Source: Clostridia bacterium (GTDB taxonomy: Bacteria; Bacillota; Clostridia; Oscillospirales; CAG-272). From it: a DNA stretch of 5,749 bases. Shown here piece after piece: positions 1 to 5,484 of this stretch (positions are counted from its first letter, which is position 1; each line of letters opens with the position of its first letter). A program made the position numbers and the translations under genes. The DNA lies in NCBI GenBank assembly GCA_017540285.1, contig JAFYBI010000293.1, forward strand, positions 1-5,749. Reading direction: 5' to 3'. The notes beneath the pieces were generated by a model that was not told the DNA's origin, did not search any database, and saw nothing but the letters and a program-made list of their open reading frames with translations.

Positions 1-59
1 GATGCGAAGCATCCCGAGTGTCGAGGGCAACGCCCTGACCCGCACTCCGCAGAGTGCGG
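1..59. repeat. Cluster of three short hairpin-forming inverted repeats
   Basis: Three perfect small palindromes follow one another. GATGC/GCATC has a GAA loop (1-13), AGGGC/GCCCT has an AAC loop (24-36), and CCGCACTC/GAGTGCGG has a CGCA loop (40-59). No convincing gene covers them. The short frame beginning with ATG at position 2 has no ribosome binding site visible in the window and no recognisable domain. Three compact hairpins in 59 bases suggest the end of an interspersed palindromic repeat, or a structured RNA, that extends left of the window. From memory, similar intergenic blocks recur in gut clostridial genomes, but this was not checked. Confidence 0.5.
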
Positions 60-93
60 AACACCCAAAACTTCCAGAGAGTTCCTCTTTTTG

Positions 94-127
94 GTTCTTT
101 TTCTCCTCGATAAAGGAGAAAAAGAAC
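94..127. repeat. Perfect 13-bp inverted repeat (hairpin)
   Basis: The arms at 94-106 and 115-127 (GTTCTTTTTCTCC and its exact complement) enclose an 8-base loop. The stem is A/T-rich in the middle and has no strong U-tract after it on the plus strand. On the minus strand it is followed by CAAAAAG, also not a U-tract. It is therefore a weak candidate for a classical terminator. It could be part of the repeat block at 1-59, or a back-up transcription or processing stop for the leftward sugar isomerase gene. Confidence 0.6.
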
Positions 128-152
128 GCCGACAGCGCTATGGAAAGAGAAC

Positions 153-203
153 GGCTGCCGCATTTCTCCGTTTCTTGGGAGTGAATGCGACAGCCCCTTT
201 TTT
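153..203 (+). terminator. Rho-independent terminator, plus-strand polarity, possibly bidirectional
   Basis: The arms at 153-164 and 184-195 form a 12-bp stem with one mismatched or wobble position. The loop contains a further CTCC/GGAG pairing. On the plus strand the stem is followed by CC and six T residues (198-203), which is the classic terminator layout. On the minus strand the stem is followed only by a pyrimidine-rich stretch, but it lies downstream of the leftward sugar isomerase gene (stop at 222) and may end that transcript too. Plus polarity suggests that rightward transcription enters from left of the window. Confidence 0.6.
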
Positions 204-221
204 CATAGCTGCGGCGGCAGG

Positions 222-893
222 TCATTCCGCCTTCGGATATTCGTTGCAGAGCAGGTATTCCGGCTCCTCGTCCTCCTCGATCTCGGCAAAGCGCGGCAGC
301 TCGTCAAAGAAGCGGTTGTCCGTCGTGTCGTCGTTCACCATCGACACCTCGCCCACGACCGCGTCGCCGCCGTCTCCCCAGAATTTGTGGTAGAGATACC
401 GCTGCATCGTGATCGACTCGCCCGGCTTCAGGCGCAGGGTCGTTCCGGCGGGCACGATACGGGTGATCCCGTCCGTCGTGACCGGAACGTCCGCGTGGGA
501 CAGGCCCTCCCGCTCGTCCGCCATCCAGACCTGCACGGCGAGATCCGCGCCGCCGCGGTTGATGATGTCCTCCATCTTGTGCCAGTGGAAGTGCAGGGGC
601 GTCACCTGATTCTCGCGCACCAGCATGATCTTCTCGGCGTAGGTCTTGGAGGCGGGATCGGCGGGATTCCCGTTGCGGATCGTCACGAGCTGCAAACCGG
701 TCTTTTTGAAATCGCCGGAGCCGAAATCCGTGATGTCCCAGCCGAGCATCCGGTCGCGGATCTCGTCGTATTCATGGCCGAGCGCCTTCCACTCTTTCGC
801 CGGAATGTCGCAGAAGGGCGGCAGGCGGAAGGAGATTTCATCGAGCGCCGCGCGCATTTCGCGGATGTATCGGTTGATTTCGGATCGCTTCAT
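222..893 (-). CDS. D-lyxose isomerase-like cupin sugar isomerase
   Basis: This predicted 223-residue cytoplasmic protein resembles the D-lyxose ketol-isomerase family (EC 5.3.1.15; relatives include the Bacillus YdaE type), metal-dependent enzymes that interconvert D-lyxose and D-xylulose. The core reads TPLHFHWHKMEDIINRGG (residues 99-115). The cupin metal ligands are likely H101, H103 and E108, with H169 in LYHKFW as the fourth. The length matches the family, so it looks intact. The ATG at 893 is preferred over the in-frame GTG at 902, because AAGGAG at 902-907 sits 8 bases before that ATG but overlaps the GTG. The gene has its own promoter and no sugar kinase or transporter beside it, so the substrate is inferred from the family. 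Related sugars such as mannose are possible substrates. Confidence 0.88.
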   Translation of the reverse strand: MKRSEINRYIREMRAALDEISFRLPPFCDIPAKEWKALGHEYDEIRDRMLGWDITDFGSGDFKKTGLQLVTIRNGNPADPASKTYAEKIMLVRENQVTPLHFHWHKMEDIINRGGADLAVQVWMADEREGLSHADVPVTTDGITRIVPAGTTLRLKPGESITMQRYLYHKFWGDGGDAVVGEVSMVNDDTTDNRFFDELPRFAEIEEDEEPEYLLCNEYPKAE

Positions 894-901
894 CTTCGTC
901 A

Positions 902-907
902 CTCCTT
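902..907 (-). promoter_or_regulatory. Ribosome binding site that decides the isomerase start
   Basis: AAGGAG on the minus strand lies 8 bases before the ATG at 893. It overlaps the alternative GTG at 902, so it cannot serve that codon. This favours the 223-residue product over a 226-residue one. Confidence 0.75.
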
Positions 908-931
908 TTTTCGTGTCCGATGTCCGACCCT

Positions 932-960
932 ATTGTAGCACGGCGCGGAGGAAAAATCAA
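932..960 (-). promoter_or_regulatory. Promoter of the sugar isomerase gene
   Basis: On the minus strand, a -35 element TTGATT (955-960) is followed after exactly 17 bases by the -10 element TACAAT (932-937). The -10 is preceded by TGC, giving an extended -10. Transcription would start near 925, leaving a leader of about 30 bases. The promoter sits in the 81-base gap after the vWA gene, so the isomerase can be expressed on its own. No U-tract hairpin separates the two genes, so read-through from the vWA gene is also possible. Confidence 0.75.
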
Positions 961-974
961 GAGCCCGCGCACAA

Positions 975-1604
975 TCAGTCCTCCGACTTCATCGCCGCGA
1001 GGCAGTCCTCCATCTTCGCGCCGCTCCGCATCGAGCCGACCGCGCGGGAGATCCGGCGGTAGAGATGCGCCGTTTCCGCCCGGTCCGCCGTGTAATTCAT
1101 CGAGGCTTCGCGCGGGATCCCGATGCTCTCGGCACACTCCGCGGCGTCGATGTTCGCGGCGAGGAAGATGAATTCCCACCCGTTCTTTTCCTTCGCATCC
1201 TCGACCATCTTGCGGACCTCGCGGCCGTTAAATTTACGGCTTGCGTTTTCCATGCCGTCCGTCGTGATGACGAAGAGCGTGCGCTCCGGGACGTCCTCTT
1301 CCCGCGCGTAGCGGTGGATCGAGGCGATGTGCCGGATCGCGCCGCCGACGGCGTCATACAGGGCGGTGCAGCCGGATGCGCAGTATTCGCGCCGGGTCAT
1401 CTTCGGAACCTCGGCGAGCGGGAGGCGGTCGTGGATCGCCTCGCAGTCGTTCGCGAAGAGGAACGTCGAGACGAGGCACGCGCCGTCCTCCTCCTTCTGC
1501 TTCGCGATCATCGAATTGAAGCCGCCGATCGTGTCGTCCGTCAGGTGTTCCATCGATCCGCTCCGGTCAAGAATGAAGACAAGCTCCGTCAGTCCTTTAT
1601 TCAT
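975..1604 (-). CDS. Small von Willebrand factor A (vWA) domain protein
   Basis: This 209-residue protein is essentially a single vWA domain, with no signal peptide or membrane segment, so it is predicted to be cytoplasmic. The metal-ion-dependent adhesion site (MIDAS) is complete: DRSGSM gives D13, S15 and S17, T80 lies in SGCTALYDAV, and D116 lies in ITTDGMENAS. vWA domains of this kind usually act as metal-dependent protein-binding adaptors. The compact bacterial type resembles the TerY-like cytoplasmic group, but the exact subfamily is not certain. The start is well supported by GGAGG nine bases before the ATG. It follows the macro-domain operon in the same direction, 104 bases away, separated by a terminator and its own promoter. 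The partner protein cannot be read from the sequence. The macro-HTH neighbour is the obvious candidate. Confidence 0.9.
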   Translation of the reverse strand: MNKGLTELVFILDRSGSMEHLTDDTIGGFNSMIAKQKEEDGACLVSTFLFANDCEAIHDRLPLAEVPKMTRREYCASGCTALYDAVGGAIRHIASIHRYAREEDVPERTLFVITTDGMENASRKFNGREVRKMVEDAKEKNGWEFIFLAANIDAAECAESIGIPREASMNYTADRAETAHLYRRISRAVGSMRSGAKMEDCLAAMKSED

Positions 1605-1648
1605 GGGGTAAATCCTCCGTTTCGGTGTGTTTTTTGGTTTACGCCCCG

Positions 1649-1654
1649 ATTATA
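1649..1654 (-). promoter_or_regulatory. Extended -10 promoter of the vWA gene
   Basis: The minus strand reads TGGTATAAT, a perfect -10 hexamer with the TGn extension. No good -35 element is found at 16-18 bases. The region that should hold it is occupied by the terminator hairpin of the upstream operon (1669-1698). Extended -10 promoters can work with a poor -35. The predicted start is near 1642, with a leader of about 38 bases. Confidence 0.65.
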
Positions 1655-1668
1655 CCACACCGGAAAAC

Positions 1669-1698
1669 AAAAATGGTCGCTTGGGAAGCGACATTTTT
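1669..1698 (-). terminator. Terminator of the lipoprotein-macro operon
   Basis: On the minus strand this stem begins 10 bases after the stop of the macro-domain gene. AAAAATG and TCGCTT pair with AAGCGA and CATTTTT around a CCC loop, with one bulged C. The stem is A-rich on one side and U-rich on the other and is followed by GTTTT, so it should terminate in both directions. Confidence 0.8.
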
Positions 1699-1708
1699 GC
1701 GGACGGAT

Positions 1709-2875
1709 TCACGCCCCGAGCTGATTCTGATCGAAAGCGAAGAGGGCCTCGTTGATCTCGAAGAGATTGTAGTTCCCCCGCTCGATGAAATAGCGGATGA
1801 TGACGTCGAACGCGGTGGACGGCGAGAGCGCGTAGCCCGCCTTGAGAAGAAGCTCCTCCGTCTCCCGCATCGGGAGCTCGAGCGCGATGGCGAACGCGAT
1901 GGCCGTCGGCTTGCTCGGGCGGTAGTGCGGATCGCTGCGGATCTTCGAGAAAAGCTTGCGGTCGACGTTTGCGCGGTGATAGCACTCCGCGTCCTTCATC
2001 CCGCGCTCGTCGATCTTGCGGAGCAGCATCTCGGAGAAGCTCTCGTCGATCATCGCGACGGCGTCGGCCAGCGACTGCGATCCGGTGGCGGGCTTCCCGA
2101 AGGCGAGCGTGTCGTCGAACGGGCGGGCATGCGGCGCGGCGCCTGCCGGAAGCGCCATGTCCGCTGAGCACGCCTCTTCCTCGCTCTCCCGTGCGGCGTC
2201 CGCGGCAGACGCGTTCTTCTTCTCCCGCCGGAAGAGGGGCTTTTTCAGCTTCGGATGCTTCTCCGCCTTCTCAGCCTTTGCGCCGGAAGGCATCGGATGC
2301 GCGCCGGAGACGGAGAGCGAGAGGAGCATATCGCCGTGCGCCGCGGCCTCTGGGGGTCCCGACAGCCTTTCGAGCGTGCGGCGCAGGTCGCGGTATCGCT
2401 CGCGGAGGCGGTTTTCATAGAGCACGAGGAAGACCTGCATGTCGGAATCGTGCCCGCCGAGCCACGAGAGGATCATATCGGCGGCGACCGCCATCGCCTC
2501 GGCGGGAGGATAGCCGTACGCGCCGGCGGAGATCAGCGGAAAGGCGACGGAGGCGCAGCCTGCCTGCTCAGCCAGACCGAGGGCCTCCCGGTAACAGGAC
2601 GCGAGGGTCTCCCGCTCGCCCGCACCACCGCCCTGCCAGATCGGGCCGACCGTGTGGATGACGTGTTTCGCCGGGAGCCGGTAGCCCGCGGTGATCTTTG
2701 CTTCGCCCGGGGAGCATCCGCCGAGGGCCGCGCATTCCTCGCGAAGAGCCGGTCCCGCCGCCCGGTGGATCGCGCCGTCGACGCCGCCTCCGCCGAGCAG
2801 GGAAGGATTCGCGGCGTTGACGATGGCGTCGGCACGGATTTCGGTGATGTCTCCTTTTCGGATATACAAAGGCAT
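1709..2875 (-). CDS. Macro-domain (ADP-ribose-binding) protein with C-terminal helix-turn-helix-like domain
   Basis: This predicted 388-residue cytoplasmic protein has three parts. Residues 1 to about 170 form a MacroD/YmdB-type macro domain: the NAAN motif (N20-N23), GGGGVDGAIHRAAG (28-41), AKITAGYRLPAKHVIHTVGP (59-78) and ISAGAYGYP (115-123). N23 and D33 match the residues used for O-acetyl-ADP-ribose or ADP-ribosyl deacylation, so it is probably catalytic. Residues of about 180-275 are a charged, alanine-rich linker. Residues 277-388 form a conserved helical domain containing CYHRANVDRKLFSKIRSD and RPSKPTAIAFAIALEL, which looks like a lambda-repressor/XRE-type helix-turn-helix. From memory, this C-terminal domain recurs in clostridia with macro domains. 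AGGAGG lies 7 bases before the ATG. The frame stays open 56 codons further upstream into the lipoprotein gene, but that stretch is arginine-rich shadow. DNA or RNA binding is inferred. Confidence 0.9.
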   Translation of the reverse strand: MPLYIRKGDITEIRADAIVNAANPSLLGGGGVDGAIHRAAGPALREECAALGGCSPGEAKITAGYRLPAKHVIHTVGPIWQGGGAGERETLASCYREALGLAEQAGCASVAFPLISAGAYGYPPAEAMAVAADMILSWLGGHDSDMQVFLVLYENRLRERYRDLRRTLERLSGPPEAAAHGDMLLSLSVSGAHPMPSGAKAEKAEKHPKLKKPLFRREKKNASAADAARESEEEACSADMALPAGAAPHARPFDDTLAFGKPATGSQSLADAVAMIDESFSEMLLRKIDERGMKDAECYHRANVDRKLFSKIRSDPHYRPSKPTAIAFAIALELPMRETEELLLKAGYALSPSTAFDVIIRYFIERGNYNLFEINEALFAFDQNQLGA

Positions 2876-2889
2876 ACGAGAACCTCCTC

Positions 2890-4596
2890 TCAGCCCTTCG
2901 GCGCGCAGTTTGCGATGAGGCGTTCCAGGAAGACGCCCGGCGTCACGATCTGCACGTCCTCGTCGAGATCGGCGATCAGGGCGGCGACGGCGTCGAGGGT
3001 GTTGCCGTGCTGCGCGAGCTTGCCGTTCTTGAGCCCGGACCACGCGTGCACGATGAGGAAAGTGTAGGATCCCTCGTCGGCCGGATCGGTCGGGGCGTTG
3101 TTGATCCGGCGGGTGATGAAGCCGAGGTTCCCCGTCGGGTGATCGGCCCAGATCATGTGGCGCGCGGAGACGGCGGGCTTCCCGTCGAGCCAGAGGATCT
3201 CGCCTCCGAGGCCGGAATAGTGGCTGTAATCGATGTAGAAGATCCCGTCGATCCCGTCTTCGGCGGCAAAATCGCCGAGGTTTTCCGCCGTGAAGCCGCC
3301 GTCGTCGAGGATCTCCGCGATATGCAGATCGGCGCGGCGCATCGAGAGGGCGAGCTCATGCGCCATCTTCTGCCTCTCCTCCCTGTCCCAGCGCGAGGGG
3401 AAGGTGTATCCGAGGCCGGAGAGCTGCATCATGAATTCGTCCCGCGGCGTCGCCTTGTCGTAGAGGTAGGCGAGCATCGGGGCCGCCGTGTCGAGGAGCG
3501 CCGGGGAGACGCCCCACCCGATCGGGAACTCGCCGCGGTGCGGATTGGCGAACCATTCGGACGAGGTCGCGAAATTGTTCAGGACCCATTGGATGTTGTC
3601 GCCGTCGGACATCACGATGCAGAGGGTGTGAACGGCTTCGGGGGTCTCGGGGATCTCGCGTTCCTTCTGCTTCAGCTCGTATTGCGGGAAGCAGGAGAGG
3701 GTCGAGAGGTTGTAGGCGTGGTCGGACGGGACCATCTGGATATTCATTTCGGAGAAGGACTTCACTGCGTCGTATTCGCCGAGCGTGTTGTTGTAGCCGA
3801 AGACGATCGCGCCGTCGTTCAGAAAGTCGTACATCTTCTTGTGTCCCGCGGCGACCTTGCCGTCGTAGAAGCCGAAGTACGCGCCCGCCATCACGGCGTA
3901 GTCGACGAGCTTGGGCGCCATGGACGCGGGCTGCTCGAAGGCGAATTCCCGGCTGAGCCGATCCCAGTATTCCGACGCGCGGAGCCATTTTTCATCGCAT
4001 TCCGTGACGTCGAGGACCGGCGGATACCCGGCCTTCTCGACCGCCGCGCGGGTGTCCGGCGTTGCGATCACGCAGTCGAGGATGCCGGCCAGGGAGACGG
4101 CCACGCTGACCGAGGGATCGTCGGGATCGGCAGCGCAGAGGATGTATCCCGCGCAGAGATCCCGGTACCCCGCGAGCAGGTTTTCGAAGTTCGCGGGTTT
4201 GCCGCCCACGCGGTTGGTGATGGTGACGCCCCAGTTCTTCTCCATGTACGGCGTATAGAGATCGGACGCCCCGACGCGGAAGAGGATCTTCTCCTCGGAA
4301 TACCGCGCCGCGAGGCCCTGGAGGGAGGCGAGGGTCAGCTTCTCGCTGTACGACGCGGGCTCCGGGATGCGGATGACGGTCTTCGCTATTCTGCCCTTCG
4401 GGTAGTAGCTTACGGCAATGATCGTTTCTTCGGCGTCGAGGACCTCCGGCTGGAATTCGGTCTCTTCTTCGGCGGGGGCCGTCGTTTCGGCGTCGGACGT
4501 CGGCGGGGGCTCATCCGGGCTTTCCCCGCGCGAGCAGGCGGGGGCGAGGAGGAGCAGCGATAACAGGAGGGCGGCCGTTCTGCGGAATCGTTTCAT
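2890..4596 (-). CDS. GxGYxYP-family lipoprotein, putative glycoside hydrolase
   Basis: This predicted 568-residue surface lipoprotein starts MKRFRR, followed by a hydrophobic stretch (residues 7-20) and then C21, with an acidic, proline- and threonine-rich linker (22-50) typical of exported lipoproteins. The mature part matches the GxGYxYP family, named after the motif seen here as GLGYTFP (394-400, F in place of the second Y). A second conserved patch, IVMSDGDNIQW, is at 327-337. The family is annotated as a putative glycoside hydrolase, but its substrate and mechanism are not established. The ATG at 4596 is preferred because AAAGGA lies just upstream and the signal peptide begins there. Upstream in-frame starts fall inside the promoter. 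It is the first gene of an operon with the macro-domain gene. The lipobox, LAPAC, is atypical, with proline at -2 and alanine at -3. Confidence 0.88.
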   Translation of the reverse strand: MKRFRRTAALLLSLLLLAPACSRGESPDEPPPTSDAETTAPAEEETEFQPEVLDAEETIIAVSYYPKGRIAKTVIRIPEPASYSEKLTLASLQGLAARYSEEKILFRVGASDLYTPYMEKNWGVTITNRVGGKPANFENLLAGYRDLCAGYILCAADPDDPSVSVAVSLAGILDCVIATPDTRAAVEKAGYPPVLDVTECDEKWLRASEYWDRLSREFAFEQPASMAPKLVDYAVMAGAYFGFYDGKVAAGHKKMYDFLNDGAIVFGYNNTLGEYDAVKSFSEMNIQMVPSDHAYNLSTLSCFPQYELKQKEREIPETPEAVHTLCIVMSDGDNIQWVLNNFATSSEWFANPHRGEFPIGWGVSPALLDTAAPMLAYLYDKATPRDEFMMQLSGLGYTFPSRWDREERQKMAHELALSMRRADLHIAEILDDGGFTAENLGDFAAEDGIDGIFYIDYSHYSGLGGEILWLDGKPAVSARHMIWADHPTGNLGFITRRINNAPTDPADEGSYTFLIVHAWSGLKNGKLAQHGNTLDAVAALIADLDEDVQIVTPGVFLERLIANCAPKG

Positions 4597-4633
4597 AAGC
4601 AGTCCTTTCGGGAATTCTTCATTCTTTGATCCC

Positions 4634-4662
4634 ATTATACCAGTCTCGGGCGGACTTGTCAA
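4634..4662 (-). promoter_or_regulatory. Strong consensus promoter of the lipoprotein-macro operon
   Basis: On the minus strand, TTGACA (4657-4662) and TATAAT (4634-4639) are both perfect sigma-A hexamers separated by 17 bases. The transcript would start near 4627, about 30 bases before the lipoprotein ATG. The -10 is followed by GGG and then ATCAAAGA, an 8-mer also present at the same offset in the divergent promoter. Confidence 0.9.
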
Positions 4663-4707
4663 GAGCGCGGGACGGCTCGAAAAAGTGCGGATTTTGACGC
4701 TTTCCCC

Positions 4708-4736
4708 TTGCGGCGCGGCCGGATTTATGCTATAAT
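4708..4736 (+). promoter_or_regulatory. Promoter of the zinc-ribbon membrane protein gene
   Basis: TATAAT at 4731-4736 is preceded by TGC, giving an extended -10. A partial -35, TTGCGG (4708-4713), lies 17 bases upstream. The likely start is near 4743, leaving a purine-rich leader of about 55 bases. It is divergent from the lipoprotein promoter, and the two -10 elements are 91 bases apart. Confidence 0.75.
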
Positions 4737-4739
4737 CAA

Positions 4740-4747
4740 ATCAAAGA
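4740..4747 (+). promoter_or_regulatory. ATCAAAGA box shared with the divergent promoter
   Basis: ATCAAAGA begins three bases after TATAAT here. The identical 8-mer occurs on the minus strand at 4623-4630, three bases after the TATAAT of the lipoprotein promoter. Together they form an inverted pair at the transcription start sites. This could be a common operator or an initially transcribed element. It was not seen at the same position in the other three promoters of the window. Confidence 0.4.
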
Positions 4748-4784
4748 GAACATCGGAGACCGAGCGGCGAGAGGCGAAGAGCGC

Positions 4785-4792
4785 AAAGGGGG
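4785..4792 (+). promoter_or_regulatory. Ribosome binding site that decides the zinc-ribbon protein start
   Basis: AAAGGGGG directly touches the ATG at 4793, which is too close for initiation, and lies 6 bases before the ATG at 4799. The later codon is therefore the probable start, shortening the product by two residues. Confidence 0.65.
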
Positions 4793-4798
4793 ATGAAG

Positions 4799-5398
4799 AT
4801 GGCGCGGTGCGCGAATTGCGGGTGCGAGATCCCGGACGACGACAGAACAAAACTCTGCGACAAATGCAAGCGGATCCTTCTTCCGTTCGTGAAATTCATG
4901 GACGTCTCCTCCACGTCGGCGGTGCGGCGGCTCGTTTCGAACGAAGCGAACCTCCGTCAGGCAGGCGCGACGGACAGCGGCATGGAATATCTGTACCGCA
5001 TCTGCGAGCTTCACGACCGCCGGAAGCAGTCGGAACGCGAGGAAAAGGCGGCCCGGCGTCAGGCGCAGGCACAGGAAGCGGCCCGGCTCGAAGCCGAAGA
5101 GGCGGATCGCGCGAAAGCGGCCGGGCGGGTCCCGATGGAGGAGATCGAGTTGCCGCCGGACGAACCGCTGAACTTCCGCCGCGAGCCGTACGGACGGTTT
5201 CTCCCTGCGGCGAAGATCGTGCTGCTCCTCGCGGGGCTCATGCAGCTCGCGTGGTTCGTCGTGCGGATCGTCGAGAAGCTCGGCATGGACGTCACACCGC
5301 TGGCGGGCGGGATCGCGTCGCTCGCCGGTGCGTATGCGGTCTCGGCGGTCGAGAAACTGCGGGACGATCTCAACGAAATCAAGCGGCATTTCCGGTGA
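4799..5398 (+). CDS. Zinc-ribbon, coiled-coil membrane protein of unknown function
   Basis: I do not recognise a named family for this 199-residue protein. It begins with a zinc ribbon, CANC at residues 4-7 and CDKC at 20-23. A middle segment of about 65-110, rich in Glu, Arg, Ala and Gln, is probably helical or a coiled coil. A short proline-containing linker follows, then one clear membrane helix (about 135-157, KIVLLLAGLMQLAWFVV) and a weaker hydrophobic stretch (about 163-183). The tail is charged. This suggests a membrane-anchored protein with its zinc ribbon in the cytoplasm, possibly a sensor or adaptor. The ATG at 4799 is preferred over the one at 4793, because AAAGGGGG (4785-4792) abuts the earlier ATG but sits 6 bases before the later one. 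The gene has its own promoter and a UUCG terminator, so it forms a one-gene unit. Confidence 0.85.
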   Translation: MARCANCGCEIPDDDRTKLCDKCKRILLPFVKFMDVSSTSAVRRLVSNEANLRQAGATDSGMEYLYRICELHDRRKQSEREEKAARRQAQAQEAARLEAEEADRAKAAGRVPMEEIELPPDEPLNFRREPYGRFLPAAKIVLLLAGLMQLAWFVVRIVEKLGMDVTPLAGGIASLAGAYAVSAVEKLRDDLNEIKRHFR

Positions 5399-5410
5399 TC
5401 CGGCCGGGAG

Positions 5411-5437
5411 AAAGCCCTCTTCGGAGGACTTTTTTTC
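5411..5437 (+). terminator. UUCG-tetraloop terminator after the zinc-ribbon gene
   Basis: A hairpin 12 bases after the stop codon has the stem AAAGCCCTC/GAGGACTTT with one C-A mismatch, closed by a C(TTCG)G tetraloop. The tetraloop is an unusually stable RNA loop. The stem runs into a tract of about eight T residues. This is a strong rho-independent terminator that insulates the CAT-like gene downstream. Confidence 0.9.
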
Positions 5438-5455
5438 CTTCTTTGCCGCGGCTTC

Positions 5456-5484
5456 TTGTAAATTCCGCGGGCATCGTGTATAAT
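5456..5484 (+). promoter_or_regulatory. Promoter of the CAT-like gene
   Basis: A -35 element TTGTAA (5456-5461) and a perfect -10 TATAAT (5479-5484) are separated by 17 bases. The transcript would begin near 5491, giving a leader of about 32 bases. That is too short for the leader-peptide attenuator found before some inducible Gram-positive cat genes. An AGGAGG at 5485-5490 falls at or before the start site and is unlikely to be used. The one at 5512-5517 is the functional site. Confidence 0.8.

Noticed and set aside
2..393. Short plus-strand open frames at the left edge (2-184 and 91-393)
   Set aside because: No ribosome binding site, no domain, one begins with TTG, and they run through the palindromes and terminator. 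The second also overlaps the isomerase gene antisense.
387..938. A 183-codon plus-strand open frame
   Set aside because: It is antisense to the sugar isomerase, whose cupin metal motif and start site are clear. The translation is Arg/Val/Asp-rich with no domain.
2876..3043. Upstream extension of the macro-domain protein by 56 codons
   Set aside because: It overlaps the lipoprotein coding sequence out of frame and is arginine-rich. AGGAGG is correctly placed before the ATG at 2875, where the macro domain begins.
2255..3067. A 270-codon plus-strand open frame
   Set aside because: It is antisense to the macro-domain gene and the end of the lipoprotein gene, with no recognisable domain.
3007..4563. 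A 518-codon open frame on the plus strand
   Set aside because: It lies antisense to the lipoprotein gene, which has a promoter, ribosome binding site, signal peptide and family motifs. The translation is low-complexity, rich in Arg, Gly, Val and Glu, as expected of an antisense shadow in GC-rich DNA.
4597..4662. Upstream extension of the lipoprotein start by 22 codons
   Set aside because: The extra codons run through the -10 and -35 elements. The signal peptide and ribosome binding site fit the ATG at 4596.
4694..4736. TTGACG as the -35 element for the zinc-ribbon promoter
   Set aside because: It is 31 bases from TATAAT, too far for a sigma-A promoter. TTGCGG at 17 bases plus the TGn extension is the better reading.
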